From positions 1-64,000 of the forward strand of contig NZ_AUAM01000020.1 in the NCBI RefSeq assembly GCF_000428725.1: 64,000 bases of DNA, read 5' to 3'. Shown one piece after another: positions 26,745 to 35,723 of this stretch. Source of the stretch: Psychromonas aquimarina ATCC BAA-1526 (lineage in GTDB: Bacteria; Pseudomonadota; Gammaproteobacteria; Enterobacterales; Psychromonadaceae). The translations under genes and the position numbers were made by a program. Each line of letters opens with the position of its first letter. Position 1 is the first letter of the stretch. The notes under the pieces are model-generated. The model searched no databases. It worked only from the letters and a program-made list of their open reading frames with translations, and had not been told where the DNA came from.

Positions 26745-27920
26745 CTAATGTTTTATATTCCATTTTACATAGGATTCTATGCTTAGAATTTTAATCTCAT
26801 CCTGCTCAGCTAAATTAATCAGCTTTCGCGGTACATAACAGCGCTTCTTAGTATTAACAAATACTTCCACCTGCGGCTTAAGCATATTGTCACTGATATC
26901 AATAACGGTAGCTAAATGCTGATTGCTCAATAAAACTAAACTGCCGGCAGGATAAATACCAACAGCCTGAATAAACTTACGCACTAAATCAGGATTAAAA
27001 TGCGTACCGCTCCATTTTAATAATAGTTTTAATACCTCAGAAGGCTCTTTACCCACGTGGTAACAACGATCCGCGGTCAGCGCATCATAAACATCCACAA
27101 TGGCGGCCATCTGTCCATAGGTGCTTATTTGATCGCCTTTTAATCCCAGCGGATAACCATTTCCGTCAAATTTCTCATGATGCTGGGCGGCGATATCCAT
27201 GGACACCTGCGACAGTCCCTTGGTTTTTTCTAATATCAGGCGGCTGTCAACAACATGCTTTTTCATAATAACAAATTCCTGGTCGGTTAATTTTCCAGGT
27301 TTATTTAAAATTTCATCCGGTGTTAACGTTTTGCCTATATCATGCAGCAGTCCGCCGATACCTACATTATTGATTGTTTCGATGGGCAGCCCCATACTTT
27401 TTGCAAAGGACATCAATAATACGGAAAAACTTACCGAATGTTCAAAAGTGTATTTATCCATAGCTCTAATACGAGAAAGTCCTAATAAAGCATTGGGGTT
27501 ACGTAAAATAGAGGCACTCATTTTATTGATAACCGGATTCACCTGCTCTAATTCTACATGCTGGCCCATTTTTGCATTAGCCATCATATCGGTGATAAAT
27601 TCACCCGCTTCTGCAAATGCAATTTTAGCCGGGCCTAATTCCTGCAGCACGCTGACTTTTCCAGGTTTATCCTGCGAACGCTGATCAATAACCTTTCGCA
27701 GCTGACCGTTTTCCGCTTTTCTTTTCTCGATAAATATATCTAATCCTTTTTTTATATCTATCTCGATCTCTTTAACACCGGCCGCAATAATTTTTCGAAT
27801 CTCAGTATCAGATTTAATCTTAAAGCGGTTAACCGCAAATGGATGATTCATCCAGCCGCACTGTAAATCATTAATATACATACCAATACGGAGCTGGGTT
27901 ACTTTAATCTTTTTTAACAT
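26745..27920 (-). CDS. HD-GYP phosphodiesterase with N-terminal DUF3391
   Basis: The 391-aa protein opens with the DUF3391 pattern (IKVTQLRIGMYINDLQ, ending in KEIEIDIKKG). Residues about 150-330 form the HD-GYP domain: YTFEHSVSFSVLLMSFAK, the HD pair in LLHDIGKTLTP, AAQHHEKFDGNGYP, and IVDVYDALTADRCYH. This arrangement is common in marine gammaproteobacterial cyclic-di-GMP phosphodiesterases. The C-terminal 80 residues form a small beta domain. It is the second HD-GYP gene in the window. Confidence 0.9.
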   Translation of the reverse strand: MLKKIKVTQLRIGMYINDLQCGWMNHPFAVNRFKIKSDTEIRKIIAAGVKEIEIDIKKGLDIFIEKRKAENGQLRKVIDQRSQDKPGKVSVLQELGPAKIAFAEAGEFITDMMANAKMGQHVELEQVNPVINKMSASILRNPNALLGLSRIRAMDKYTFEHSVSFSVLLMSFAKSMGLPIETINNVGIGGLLHDIGKTLTPDEILNKPGKLTDQEFVIMKKHVVDSRLILEKTKGLSQVSMDIAAQHHEKFDGNGYPLGLKGDQISTYGQMAAIVDVYDALTADRCYHVGKEPSEVLKLLLKWSGTHFNPDLVRKFIQAVGIYPAGSLVLLSNQHLATVIDISDNMLKPQVEVFVNTKKRCYVPRKLINLAEQDEIKILSIESYVKWNIKH

Positions 27921-27984
27921 AATTTTTTACTTAAGTTTTAGAGACCAGTTTGAAATGCCGGGCAAAGTTATTCAGCGAAAAATA

Positions 27985-28323
27985 CTAGCGCCCAAAATAC
28001 TGATTAATAATTTCTTCAAGGTTATCTTCTAATAACTCTTCGAAATGATCTAAGTTTTCACCGAATACATTCAAATACTGACCGGCTTTACTTCGTGTCA
28101 GCTTTTTAGAAGCAACTTGAAATTCCATTTCAGCTAAGCTTTTGTCGAACCTCGGTACAATTGACCAGTTGATATAAGGGCTGGCACAGGCCTGCAGCTG
28201 CATTTGTGCAAAATCGCAGAATTCATTAATGTATTGACTGCCGTCGGGCCCTAAGGATCCCGGCTCCATACGAAATATAACAAACATTTTTCTATTTTCT
28301 GGAATGCCGCTGGCAAACGTCAT
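27985..28323 (-). CDS. Conserved hypothetical protein
   Basis: The 112-aa soluble protein runs from MTFASGIPENRKMFVIF to LEDNLEEIINQYFGR, with one FRMEPGSLGPDGSQYI segment and a helical end. I do not recognise a family. AAGGAAA precedes the ATG at 28323 by 6 bp, so the longer upstream frame is rejected. It is upstream of the HD-GYP gene on the same strand (64 bp gap) and may be cotranscribed. Confidence 0.6.
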   Translation of the reverse strand: MTFASGIPENRKMFVIFRMEPGSLGPDGSQYINEFCDFAQMQLQACASPYINWSIVPRFDKSLAEMEFQVASKKLTRSKAGQYLNVFGENLDHFEELLEDNLEEIINQYFGR

Positions 28324-28648
28324 TTGCTTTTCCTTATGCTGATAGCCGTCTTCATGAGTGTCACACAGCATAATACAGCAGGACTTCACAAAGCGATAAA
28401 ATGATCTCAAAAACACATGCCGTTTCAAACTAATCTGTGTAAACGCATAAAAAACGTTCTATTACAGTTATCTGTGCTGAGCGTCAGTTGTTCTACTGAT
28501 TGAGTATATACCCAAACATATAAAGCAGCGGCATCCGCTGAAGCCTGCTTATACGGATTTAATATAAAAAACCAGCCATCATTATAATTGAAACCCAGCT
28601 TATAAATTATCAAATATTATTATGGTTATATTTCTTCTATTGTAACTG

Positions 28649-28667
28649 GGCGTTACAGACTAACGCC
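28649..28667 (+). promoter_or_regulatory. Hairpin in the focA leader
   Basis: GGCGTTA and TAACGCC enclose CAGAC, giving a 7-bp stem 27 bp upstream of the leader ORF start. There is no T-run, so it is more likely an mRNA structure or operator than a terminator. Confidence 0.4.
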
Positions 28668-28693
28668 GATATTTATTCATTAAGGAGAAGTTT

Positions 28694-28768
28694 ATGAAAA
28701 TTGCGCAGACCATTATTAAACAACTAAATAGAGGCGTGCACAGTCACGACGTTCATTATGAGCTCTAA
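28694..28768 (+). CDS. 24-residue leader ORF overlapping the focA start
   Basis: An ATG at 28694 has a strong AAGGAG 8 bp upstream and opens a 24-codon frame, MKIAQTIIKQLNRGVHSHDV and so on, ending in YEL-stop. Its last codons overlap the focA ATG at 28758, which itself lacks a ribosome site. The two are therefore probably translationally coupled. It may be a regulatory leader peptide; its sequence matches nothing I know. Confidence 0.5.
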   Translation: MKIAQTIIKQLNRGVHSHDVHYEL

Positions 28769-30257
28769 TCAGCATTACCCTGTCAGGCTGGTGAACAATG
28801 ACCAGCAGAAAACGCCGGCAGCAAACAGTGTCATTGCGCAGGTAGAAGAGTACGGTTTGAAAAAAGTACAGAAATCAGTGTCGAAGTCATTCGCCCTTGC
28901 TGTTTTTGCCGGTGCTTTTATTGCCATTGCCTTTGTTTTTTATATCACAGTAACAACCGGTGCAAATGATGCTCCCTGGGGACTAGTCAGACTTTCAGGA
29001 GGCCTTGCATTTAGTGTCGGACTGATATTAGTGGTCGTATGCGGCGGAGAACTGTTTACCAGTACAGTATTAAGTACCGTAGCCTGGGCACAGGGGCTGT
29101 TTTCAACCGGGCAGTTACTGAAATGCTGGCTGCGTGTTTATCTGGGCAACCTGGCGGGCGCGGCTTTAATGCTGGCCCTGATTGTAACTGCACAGATGCA
29201 TCTGCTTGACGGCGGCGCGTGGGGAATTAACGCCCTGCAGATTGCCCAGCATAAGCTCCATCACAGCTGGGCGCAGGCCTTTGCTCTAGGGATCCTATGT
29301 AACATTTTAGTGTGTTTAGGTATCTGGATGACATTCAGCTGTAAGGATGCTTTAGCAAAATCTATGCTGCTTGTGCTGCCTGTCGCGATGTTTGTCAGCA
29401 GCGGTTTTGAACACAGTATCGCCAACATGTTTATGGTACCGCTGGGCATTGCTGTTAATGCACTCAGTGAACCGCAGTTTTATATAAACCATGGGCTGGC
29501 GGCGGCTGATTTTGCGGACTTAACCTGGTCTAACTTTATCTTTCATAACCTAATTCCAGTAACCCTGGGCAACATAGTCGGCGGTGGTTTATTAATCGGA
29601 CTTGGCTACTGGTTAATCGATGGTGACAGTAAAAACAAGAATAAAGACAACAATCTACACAATAGTAATAACAATAATGTATTTGAAACAAACAATCAGT
29701 TAACTAAATTTGGAGAAACTCATATTATGAAAAACACATTAAACAGCCTTACAGTAAGTCAGATTATGGATAAAGAGCCTCTGGTATTTTTACAAAACAA
29801 ATGTATTTATCAGTCACTGGCTTTATTAACTGAGCATGAAATCGATGCAGCCCCTGTTATTGATGATAAGCAGCAGCTGATCGGCTTCATTTCACAACAG
29901 GATATTTTAAGACTTTTATGGTCTGAGGAGTACTCAACTGATTTAAACTATAAAATCGAAGATGCAATGCAGACAGAAATACTGACTGTCGACGCACAAC
30001 AGCCTGTAGCGACACTGCTTGAGTTTATGGTTGTAGATAAAGAAAGACTGTTCCCGGTTAATGACGGCGGCATGCTGACCAGCCGCAGTTACCAAAGTTA
30101 CGAACAGCGGCTTAAAAGTGCATCAGCACAGCGCCCTTCTATCTATCCAGTTATAAATAACGGTTTAATGTGCGGCGTTATAAGCCGACGTCAGATTGCG
30201 GCACTAGTTGTTAATCAATACCTGCCCGATGATAAAGTAGAAGCGCAGGTCGCTTAA
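28758..30257 (+). CDS. focA: FocA-type formate channel fused to CBS domains
   Basis: Residues 1-285 follow E. coli FocA with six membrane segments: FYITVTTGANDAPWG, VVCGGELFTSTVLS, YLGNLAGA, LGILCNILVCLGIWM, SSGFEHSIANMFMVPLG and FIFHNLIPVTLGNIVGGG, including the central His of the pore. An Asn-rich linker (about 290-318) joins a CBS pair (about 330-490; VSQIMDKEPLVF, LIGFISQQDILRLLW, MCGVISRRQI). FocA carries formate across the inner membrane; CBS pairs bind adenosine nucleotides, so transport may be energy-gated. An internal GGAG and ATG (29727) could also yield the CBS part alone. Fusion is uncommon in my experience. Confidence 0.85.
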   Translation: MSSNQHYPVRLVNNDQQKTPAANSVIAQVEEYGLKKVQKSVSKSFALAVFAGAFIAIAFVFYITVTTGANDAPWGLVRLSGGLAFSVGLILVVVCGGELFTSTVLSTVAWAQGLFSTGQLLKCWLRVYLGNLAGAALMLALIVTAQMHLLDGGAWGINALQIAQHKLHHSWAQAFALGILCNILVCLGIWMTFSCKDALAKSMLLVLPVAMFVSSGFEHSIANMFMVPLGIAVNALSEPQFYINHGLAAADFADLTWSNFIFHNLIPVTLGNIVGGGLLIGLGYWLIDGDSKNKNKDNNLHNSNNNNVFETNNQLTKFGETHIMKNTLNSLTVSQIMDKEPLVFLQNKCIYQSLALLTEHEIDAAPVIDDKQQLIGFISQQDILRLLWSEEYSTDLNYKIEDAMQTEILTVDAQQPVATLLEFMVVDKERLFPVNDGGMLTSRSYQSYEQRLKSASAQRPSIYPVINNGLMCGVISRRQIAALVVNQYLPDDKVEAQVA

Positions 30258-30273
30258 CTCTATTTCCCAAGGT

Positions 30274-30307
30274 ATGAATAAAACAAGCCGCGGCTTGTTT
30301 TATTCAT
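30274..30307. terminator. Perfect palindromic terminator after focA
   Basis: ATGAATAAAACAAGCCG (30274-30290) is mirrored exactly by CGGCTTGTTTTATTCAT (30291-30307). It is 16 bp after the focA stop, with T-rich flanks on either strand, so it may also terminate the convergent LysR gene. Confidence 0.85.
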
Positions 30308-30370
30308 TTTCAAATTAAGTAAATCAACACTCAAAAGCCGGACACGATATTTTCCTTCCTCAGCCCACAT

Positions 30371-31270
30371 CTAAAGTTTTAAACTAGAAATTAAACGCTT
30401 CGCCTCTGCGATTATGCAGTCACGCAGCGGGTTTTCACCGGCATCGGTACGCCAGGCAAATGATAAATTTCGTTTCATATTCAGATCCGGTGTTTCTAAT
30501 ATAACCAGCTCACCGTTTGCAACTTCTTTAGCGACGTCCAGTTTGGGTAAACACCCCAGGTAAAAACCATTTTTAACCAGCTCTTTGATAATCGGAATAC
30601 TGTCATACATTTTCCATACATCAATATTTTCGATTAAACCATGCACCGCACCATCGAATATGTGACGGGTTCCAGCCCCCATTTCCCGTAAAATCCATTT
30701 TGCCTGTTCTAATTGTGCCAGACTGACCTTCGGATATTTGGCATAAGGATGATGTGCGCTGGTAAATATAACCAAATTATCTTCTGTCAAATCATGCTGA
30801 AATATTCGGCTATCATCATTGCGTCCTTCTATCAGACCTAGATCATATTCATGATTAATTAACCCCTGCACAACATGTTCAGTATTTTCAATACTAACTT
30901 CTATACGCAGTTCAGGGAAATCAGTATCAATTTTACTGATTAACTGCGGCAGTATATGCTCGGCAATTGTCTGGCTGGAGCAGAGCACTAAATTACCACT
31001 GATAATCTGCTGATCATGCAGCCCGAACTCAATCTGCTGCGCATCCTGAAGTAAACGTTTCGCTTTAGGACGAAGCCAGCGTCCCCAGTGACTTAAGGTT
31101 AAACGATTCCCCTGGCGGATGAATAACGGCCGGTCTAAAACACTCTCAAACTGCGAAAGAGACATACTCACAGCAGACTGGGTCATTGATAATTTTCGTG
31201 CGGCTGCGCTGACACTTTCCTGACTAGCCACAGCATCAAAAACAGCTAATTGTTTGAGCGAATATTTCAT
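30371..31270 (-). CDS. LysR-family transcriptional regulator
   Basis: The 299-aa regulator has an N-terminal winged helix-turn-helix (SVSAAARKLSMTQSAVSMSLSQ..LDRPLFIR) and the two-lobe effector-binding domain (about 90-295; GNLVLCSSQTIAEHILPQL and YDLGLIEGR). It resembles YeiE-type regulators but the target is not clear. It is convergent with focA and not divergent from a metabolic gene, so its regulon cannot be inferred by position. Confidence 0.88.
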   Translation of the reverse strand: MKYSLKQLAVFDAVASQESVSAAARKLSMTQSAVSMSLSQFESVLDRPLFIRQGNRLTLSHWGRWLRPKAKRLLQDAQQIEFGLHDQQIISGNLVLCSSQTIAEHILPQLISKIDTDFPELRIEVSIENTEHVVQGLINHEYDLGLIEGRNDDSRIFQHDLTEDNLVIFTSAHHPYAKYPKVSLAQLEQAKWILREMGAGTRHIFDGAVHGLIENIDVWKMYDSIPIIKELVKNGFYLGCLPKLDVAKEVANGELVILETPDLNMKRNLSFAWRTDAGENPLRDCIIAEAKRLISSLKL

Positions 31271-31430
31271 TTTTCATTCCTAAATAACAAATCATACCCC
31301 AACAGGTATCAATTTTTCTGATACTGAATTATGACGTGATTTTATAATGATTTTTTAAATAAAACAAAACAATCGGAATGATTTATTAATCTGCGGTGAG
31401 TTAGTTCTGCGTCTACATGGTCAAATTATC

Positions 31431-31598
31431 TTTAATAAGCGAAGAGTCCCGATAAACATCACTGATTTGTGTACTGCGGTTAACTAGCTGTGGTGTATTC
31501 AGATCTGCATCTGGAAGGTTGAATTCTCTTTAATAAGCGAAGAGTCCCGGTAAGCATCACTGATTTGCGTACTGCGGTTAACTAACTGTGGTGTATTA
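31431..31598. repeat. Two tandem copies of the 3' end of the SprA-like gene (98-bp period)
   Basis: A 70-bp segment at 31431-31500 is repeated at 31529-31598 with about five differences; both start TTTAATAAGCGAAGAGTCCC. A 28-bp unrelated filler lies between. The outer copy encodes TPQLVNRSTQISDVYRDSS and ends LIKDNLTM-stop, probably the ancestral end. The inner copy belongs to the current gene, whose stop lies in the filler region. Confidence 0.9.
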
Positions 31599-32362
31599 GT
31601 TTCTTCTGCAAGATGCTGCTCACCGGTAAAATGTTCAGGTACATGTGATTCATAGCGCGCGGCTGAATTTGTACTACTTTCATCTCCGCGCAGTTCCTGC
31701 TGAATATCACTGCGGGCATCGGACGCCATCTGGCCTGCCTTGGCGGCAACACGACGATCCTGACTGGAAGGTTCAGCGGGTGCTAATGCGGCGGCTTTTA
31801 TCTGCTGGGCTTTGCGCAGAGTTGCCTGAGGATCATTGGGAACTCTTGATGTATCAATGGATACCTCTCCGGACACCGCATATTTGACACCGTCAGGCCC
31901 GGTTTGATAATCATAATGGGGAGTGCCGGCATACTGTCCGCCGACCGAAGCATGTGCTCTTTCATGGGCAATTACTTCCGCATCAAGTACCTGCAGACTG
32001 CTGATCTGCTTCAACTCTGCTTCACTATACTGCTCATTTTCCTGGTTCTGTTCGGGCTCACCTGCGTTTTTATCAGTGCCTTGTACAGCCTGCGGATCGT
32101 CTTCAGACTGCTTTTCTTGTGCATCCGCGACCTGCCCGCCCTGTGCTGGATTTTCCTGTTCAGGGACAAGGCTGACTGGTCTTTGATAGGTTGGGTTCTC
32201 GCTGATATTATCAGCACTGTTAATTCCAGGCGAGACAGAAATATCAACTTGAGGCGCGCTGACCTGTACTGCAGGCGAGGCTGAAACCTCAACCGAAGGT
32301 CTGCTCTGCACTGGTGAAAATGCGGCAGTATGCACTGCTGGTGAAGAGGTTGAAATATTCAT
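31499..32362 (-). CDS. SprA-related putative metalloprotease-like protein
   Basis: This 287-aa protein has a Val/Ser/Gln-rich disordered first half. A SprA-related domain (about 120-225) follows: DAEVIAHERAHASVGGQYAG, HYDYQTGPDGVKYAVSGEV and PNDPQATLRKAQQI. AHERAH resembles a short zinc-protease site but lacks the full HExxH, so catalysis is uncertain. No signal peptide is visible. The tail is altered by tandem duplication. It lies 14 bp after a 90-aa gene on the same strand. Confidence 0.78.
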   Translation of the reverse strand: MNISTSSPAVHTAAFSPVQSRPSVEVSASPAVQVSAPQVDISVSPGINSADNISENPTYQRPVSLVPEQENPAQGGQVADAQEKQSEDDPQAVQGTDKNAGEPEQNQENEQYSEAELKQISSLQVLDAEVIAHERAHASVGGQYAGTPHYDYQTGPDGVKYAVSGEVSIDTSRVPNDPQATLRKAQQIKAAALAPAEPSSQDRRVAAKAGQMASDARSDIQQELRGDESSTNSAARYESHVPEHFTGEQHLAEETNTPQLVNRSTQISDAYRDSSLIKENSTFQMQI

Positions 32363-32375
32363 AAAAACCAGCTAA

Positions 32376-32648
32376 TTACACACGTACATCTACCAGACTG
32401 CCGACAGCTTCATCCGCTGTTACCTGTTTCCCGGATGCTAATGCCTGATGCTCAGAAACCCTTGCATTTACCACATCTTCACTGAGTTTTTTAGTCTGCT
32501 GCACCGGCTGCTCAGTTGTTACTTTATCAACGCTCTGCGTCTGCTTCTGAGTTTCTGTTTCCTGACGCTGCAGGGTTGATTCATTGTGCACACTTCGCTG
32601 CGGTACTATCTGCTGACTAGCGGCACTTGATGTTCCTGAAATGTCCAT
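32376..32648 (-). CDS. Small Gln/Thr-rich hypothetical protein
   Basis: The 90-aa protein runs from MDISGTSSAASQQIVPQRS to DEAVGSLVDVRV. It is disordered, rich in Gln, Thr and Val, with a C-terminal GSLVDVRV motif seen on short flagellar-associated hypothetical proteins (from memory, weak). GAGGAA precedes the ATG at 32648. It is 14 bp before the SprA-like gene and probably in an operon with it. Confidence 0.5.
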   Translation of the reverse strand: MDISGTSSAASQQIVPQRSVHNESTLQRQETETQKQTQSVDKVTTEQPVQQTKKLSEDVVNARVSEHQALASGKQVTADEAVGSLVDVRV

Positions 32649-32732
32649 TTGCTGTTCCTCAAAATAAACCTGTACACTGTAATTATCGTACAATAGCGGC
32701 TAAATTACTAACTCTACGGGTTCATTTTTTAA

Positions 32733-33095
32733 TCAGCTTAATATCGCCAGTTCAAATTTTGCGGCCAGTTTTTCTAAAGCTTCATCAGTTAACACTTCCA
32801 CATTATCTGCATCAATTATCTTTCCTCTTTTAATCAATACAGTACGCGGATAACCAGGGCCGCCCAAAAGAGTTGTTAATTCTTGATGAGCATCGGACAG
32901 GAATTCATTTTTTACTTTCTGGACATTAACTTGATAGACAGAAATACCCTTATCGCTAAAAGTCTGTGCAAATAAAGGGAAATTATCAGCTTGCTGTGTA
33001 CAGTCAGAACACCATTCAGCAACTATATTAACAATACAGGTATTAGTAGAAGTTATTAACTCATTGGCTTGAACCGCATTAATATATTTAATCAT
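32733..33095 (-). CDS. Thioredoxin-fold protein with CSDC motif
   Basis: The 120-aa single-domain protein has VAEWCSDCTQQADNFP as active site (CxxC) and the cis-Pro in GGPGYPRTVLIKRGK. It is likely a cytoplasmic thiol reductase or redox carrier. No signal peptide or partner gene is seen. Confidence 0.72.
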   Translation of the reverse strand: MIKYINAVQANELITSTNTCIVNIVAEWCSDCTQQADNFPLFAQTFSDKGISVYQVNVQKVKNEFLSDAHQELTTLLGGPGYPRTVLIKRGKIIDADNVEVLTDEALEKLAAKFELAILS

Positions 33096-33152
33096 AGCTA
33101 CTCTCGGTAAGTTTTACACTATAACAGTGTAAGTCAGTTCTTGAATTTTTCT

Positions 33153-33186
33153 CAAAAAAAACGGCTATTCATTTCTGAATAACCGT
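33153..33186 (-). terminator. Terminator of the cstA-type gene
   Basis: ACGGCTATTCA (33161-33171) pairs with TGAATAACCGT (33176-33186), one mismatch, and is followed on the minus strand by a run of Ts. It is 28 bp after the stop. Confidence 0.85.
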
Positions 33187-33214
33187 CATAATTATATAAT
33201 ATTGTTCAGAATTA

Positions 33215-34714
33215 TTAAATTGATTCTAACTGCGCTTTATTTTTAAGATTTTCAGTCGCGCTGTCAACGCTTTCATCTTCAATATGTCTGCCTTTAGAAC
33301 GTTTTATCACATAAGCTGTAATCATCAGCATTGCTAAAATACCCGTTACCGTTGATGCACTCATCGCTAAACCAAAGCCTAATGTGCTGTTATTAAGGAT
33401 AAAGGTAATAATTACCGTAGTCATAAACATTGCCGGAGCAGTTGCTACCCAATGGAATTTATTATGACGCAGCAGATAAGCAGAAGCTGTCCATAGCATC
33501 ATTACAGCTGTCGTCTGGTTAGCAAAACCAAAATAACGCCAGATAATGCCGAAATCAACCTGTGTCAAAATTGCGCCGATAACAAACAGAGGTAATGCCA
33601 TCAATAAACGGTTACGAACAGATTTCTGCTCCAGATTGAAGTATTCAGCAAGGATTAAACGGCTAGAACGGAAAGCTGTATCACCAGAGGTTATCGGTAA
33701 GATAACCACACCTAAAAATGCAACGATACCGCCGAATACACCTAGCAGACCAATCGAGGTGTCATATACCACACTGCCGGGACCGCCATTACTGACCGCT
33801 TCAGATAACGCACCAACTGAGCCGAAGAAAGACAGTGCCAGTGCACACCAGATTAAAGCAATAATACCTTCGCCGATCATGGCACCGTAAAACACAAAAC
33901 GTCCGTTACTTTCATTTTCTAGACAGCGTGCCATCAATGGTGACTGGGTCGCATGGAATCCTGAAATAGCACCGCAGGCAATAGTGATAAACAGTGCCGG
34001 CCATAACGGCAGGTCATTGGGGTTCATATTGGTGAACATCTGGCTCATCTCATAGTCACCTAATAAGGTATGATCGCCGGAGAAACCAAGCGCTACAACT
34101 AATCCTACTGACATAAAGATTAACAGTGCACCGAAAAACGGATACAAGCGTCCGATAATTTTATCGATAGGAACAATCGTTGCGATTACATAATATGAGA
34201 AAATGATAATGACCATAGTAAGCAGCGGCATTGCCAGATCTGTCTGCTGATTAACCAGATTAGTTAACATACCGGCTGGTGCCGATACAAAAACCACACC
34301 GACTAATAACAGTAGAATTAAAGCAAATATATTCATGAAATGTTTGGCATTTTTCCCCAGATATTTGCCGGTAATAGCCGGTACGGAGGCACCGCCGTTA
34401 CGAATCGACAACATACCGGAGAAATAATCGTGAACTGCGCCGGCAAATATACAGCCAAGCACAATCCACAACATAGCGGCCGGGCCGTATAAAGCCCCCA
34501 TAATCGGCCCGAATATCGGACCAACACCAGCGATATTCAGCAGTTGTACCAGATAAACTCTTTTAGTCGACATAGGTACATAATCGACACCATCCTGCTT
34601 ACTATAAGCAGGTGTTTTACGTGCCTTATTAATGCCGAACACTTTTTCGATAAACGCCCCGTAGATAAAATATCCGCCGAGCAGCGCTGCAATACAAAAT
34701 AGGAACCAAAGCAT
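33215..34714 (-). CDS. CstA-family transporter (pyruvate or peptide uptake, BtsT-related)
   Basis: This 499-aa protein has about 14 membrane segments, with CstA landmarks LLNIAGVGPIFGPIMGALYGP, GAVHDYFSGMLSIRNGG, SGFHATQSPLMARC and GDTAFRSSRLI. It is the short form of the family; E. coli members CstA and BtsT are about 700 aa and import pyruvate or peptides. The adjacent LytS/LytTR-type pair is like BtsS/BtsR, which drives btsT in response to pyruvate, so pyruvate is the likely substrate. A 280-bp promoter region separates it from the regulator gene. Confidence 0.85.
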   Translation of the reverse strand: MLWFLFCIAALLGGYFIYGAFIEKVFGINKARKTPAYSKQDGVDYVPMSTKRVYLVQLLNIAGVGPIFGPIMGALYGPAAMLWIVLGCIFAGAVHDYFSGMLSIRNGGASVPAITGKYLGKNAKHFMNIFALILLLLVGVVFVSAPAGMLTNLVNQQTDLAMPLLTMVIIIFSYYVIATIVPIDKIIGRLYPFFGALLIFMSVGLVVALGFSGDHTLLGDYEMSQMFTNMNPNDLPLWPALFITIACGAISGFHATQSPLMARCLENESNGRFVFYGAMIGEGIIALIWCALALSFFGSVGALSEAVSNGGPGSVVYDTSIGLLGVFGGIVAFLGVVILPITSGDTAFRSSRLILAEYFNLEQKSVRNRLLMALPLFVIGAILTQVDFGIIWRYFGFANQTTAVMMLWTASAYLLRHNKFHWVATAPAMFMTTVIITFILNNSTLGFGLAMSASTVTGILAMLMITAYVIKRSKGRHIEDESVDSATENLKNKAQLESI

Positions 34715-34857
34715 ATTATTCTCTCTCTGTTTAAGTTGATAACAATAACAGCAGCTAGAGAGTTTAAATTAGAGACGCTTAGTTAAAACTATTCACTAAT
34801 ATCGATGTTATTAATATTACTGAACAGCTATAACAAAACGACTGATAATTTGTAAAA

Positions 34858-34955
34858 CCGTCCAAATCCGTCTGTCATAACTAGCACTCTACCGGATAGA
34901 TAAACAGATACACGGCATATATAGTTAAGCGGTCATATTCAGATTTAAACGGTCA
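34858..34955. promoter_or_regulatory. CGGTC/CCGTC direct repeats, candidate LytTR-regulator sites
   Basis: CGGTCA occurs at 34930-34935 and 34950-34955, 20 bp apart (two helical turns). CCGTC also occurs at 34858-34862 and 34868-34872. LytTR regulators bind direct repeats with such spacing upstream of their target, and the next gene downstream on the minus strand is the CstA-type transporter. The match is by spacing, not by a verified consensus. Confidence 0.45.
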
Positions 34956-34994
34956 ACAGCATTTTTAAGTGGTTTTGCAGAATCGGCCGAAAAG

Positions 34995-35723
34995 TTAACT
35001 TAATGAAAAGCGGTCTTTTAAAGCTTTTAGGTAACGGCGGCTGACCGGCGCTGTTGAACCATTACAGGTAATGATTTCAGCCAGTGAATTTTCTAATAAT
35101 TTGATTTCACGGATTGCGGTGGGATTAATTAAATACTGGCGGTGGCAGCGGATCAGGCAGGTTTTTTCCTCCAGCACTTTTAAACTAAGGGAGCAGCCCG
35201 CTGTCTGTTCAGTGCTGGACTGCATATTAGTGATAACATGAACGCCGGACTGATCTGAAAATGCCATTTCAATCTCATCGGGTTTGACTAATATAAAACG
35301 GTTATAACCGGCACAGGGAATTAACTCTAACTGCTCCTGCAGCAGACCACTGTAATCTCGTTTTGCGATACTCGATTTTAAGCGCTTCACAGTTTTACTT
35401 AAACGGCCGGGTTCAACCGGTTTCAATATATAATCAAAAGCATTATCTTCAAATGCCTGTAAAGCATATTCATCATAGGCTGTAACAAAAACAACGTGCG
35501 GCATAGTCTCCGGATCCAGCATGCTGAGCATCTCTAAACCGGTTATCTGCGGCATCTGAATATCCAGAAATATGACATCGGGTTTTAAACTGTTTACCTT
35601 CTGCAGCCCTTCAACTGCATTACTGCAGGAAGCAATAATCTCAACTTCAGCTGTTTCTTTTAATAATTCGATTAACTCTTCTCTGGCATACAGTTCATCA
35701 TCTATCACAATCGCTTTAAGCAT
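34995..35723 (-). CDS. LytTR-family response regulator (BtsR-like)
   Basis: The 242-aa protein has a receiver (1-120; acidic DDE, phosphoacceptor Asp54 in VIFLDIQMPQITG, and KPVEPGRL) and a C-terminal LytTR DNA-binding domain (about 140-240; EKTCLIRCHRQYLINP and RRYLKALK). Its frame overlaps the kinase gene by 8 nt. With the kinase it resembles the BtsSR/YpdAB group, which induces a pyruvate transporter. Confidence 0.85.
   Translation of the reverse strand: MLKAIVIDDELYAREELIELLKETAEVEIIASCSNAVEGLQKVNSLKPDVIFLDIQMPQITGLEMLSMLDPETMPHVVFVTAYDEYALQAFEDNAFDYILKPVEPGRLSKTVKRLKSSIAKRDYSGLLQEQLELIPCAGYNRFILVKPDEIEMAFSDQSGVHVITNMQSSTEQTAGCSLSLKVLEEKTCLIRCHRQYLINPTAIREIKLLENSLAEIITCNGSTAPVSRRYLKALKDRFSLS

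Noticed and set aside
28425-28613. 62-aa minus-strand ORF
   Set aside because: No ribosome site and it lies in the focA promoter region; not supported.
31499-32362. SprA-like protein as an active zinc protease
   Set aside because: Only AHERAH is present, not a full HExxH, so activity was not asserted.
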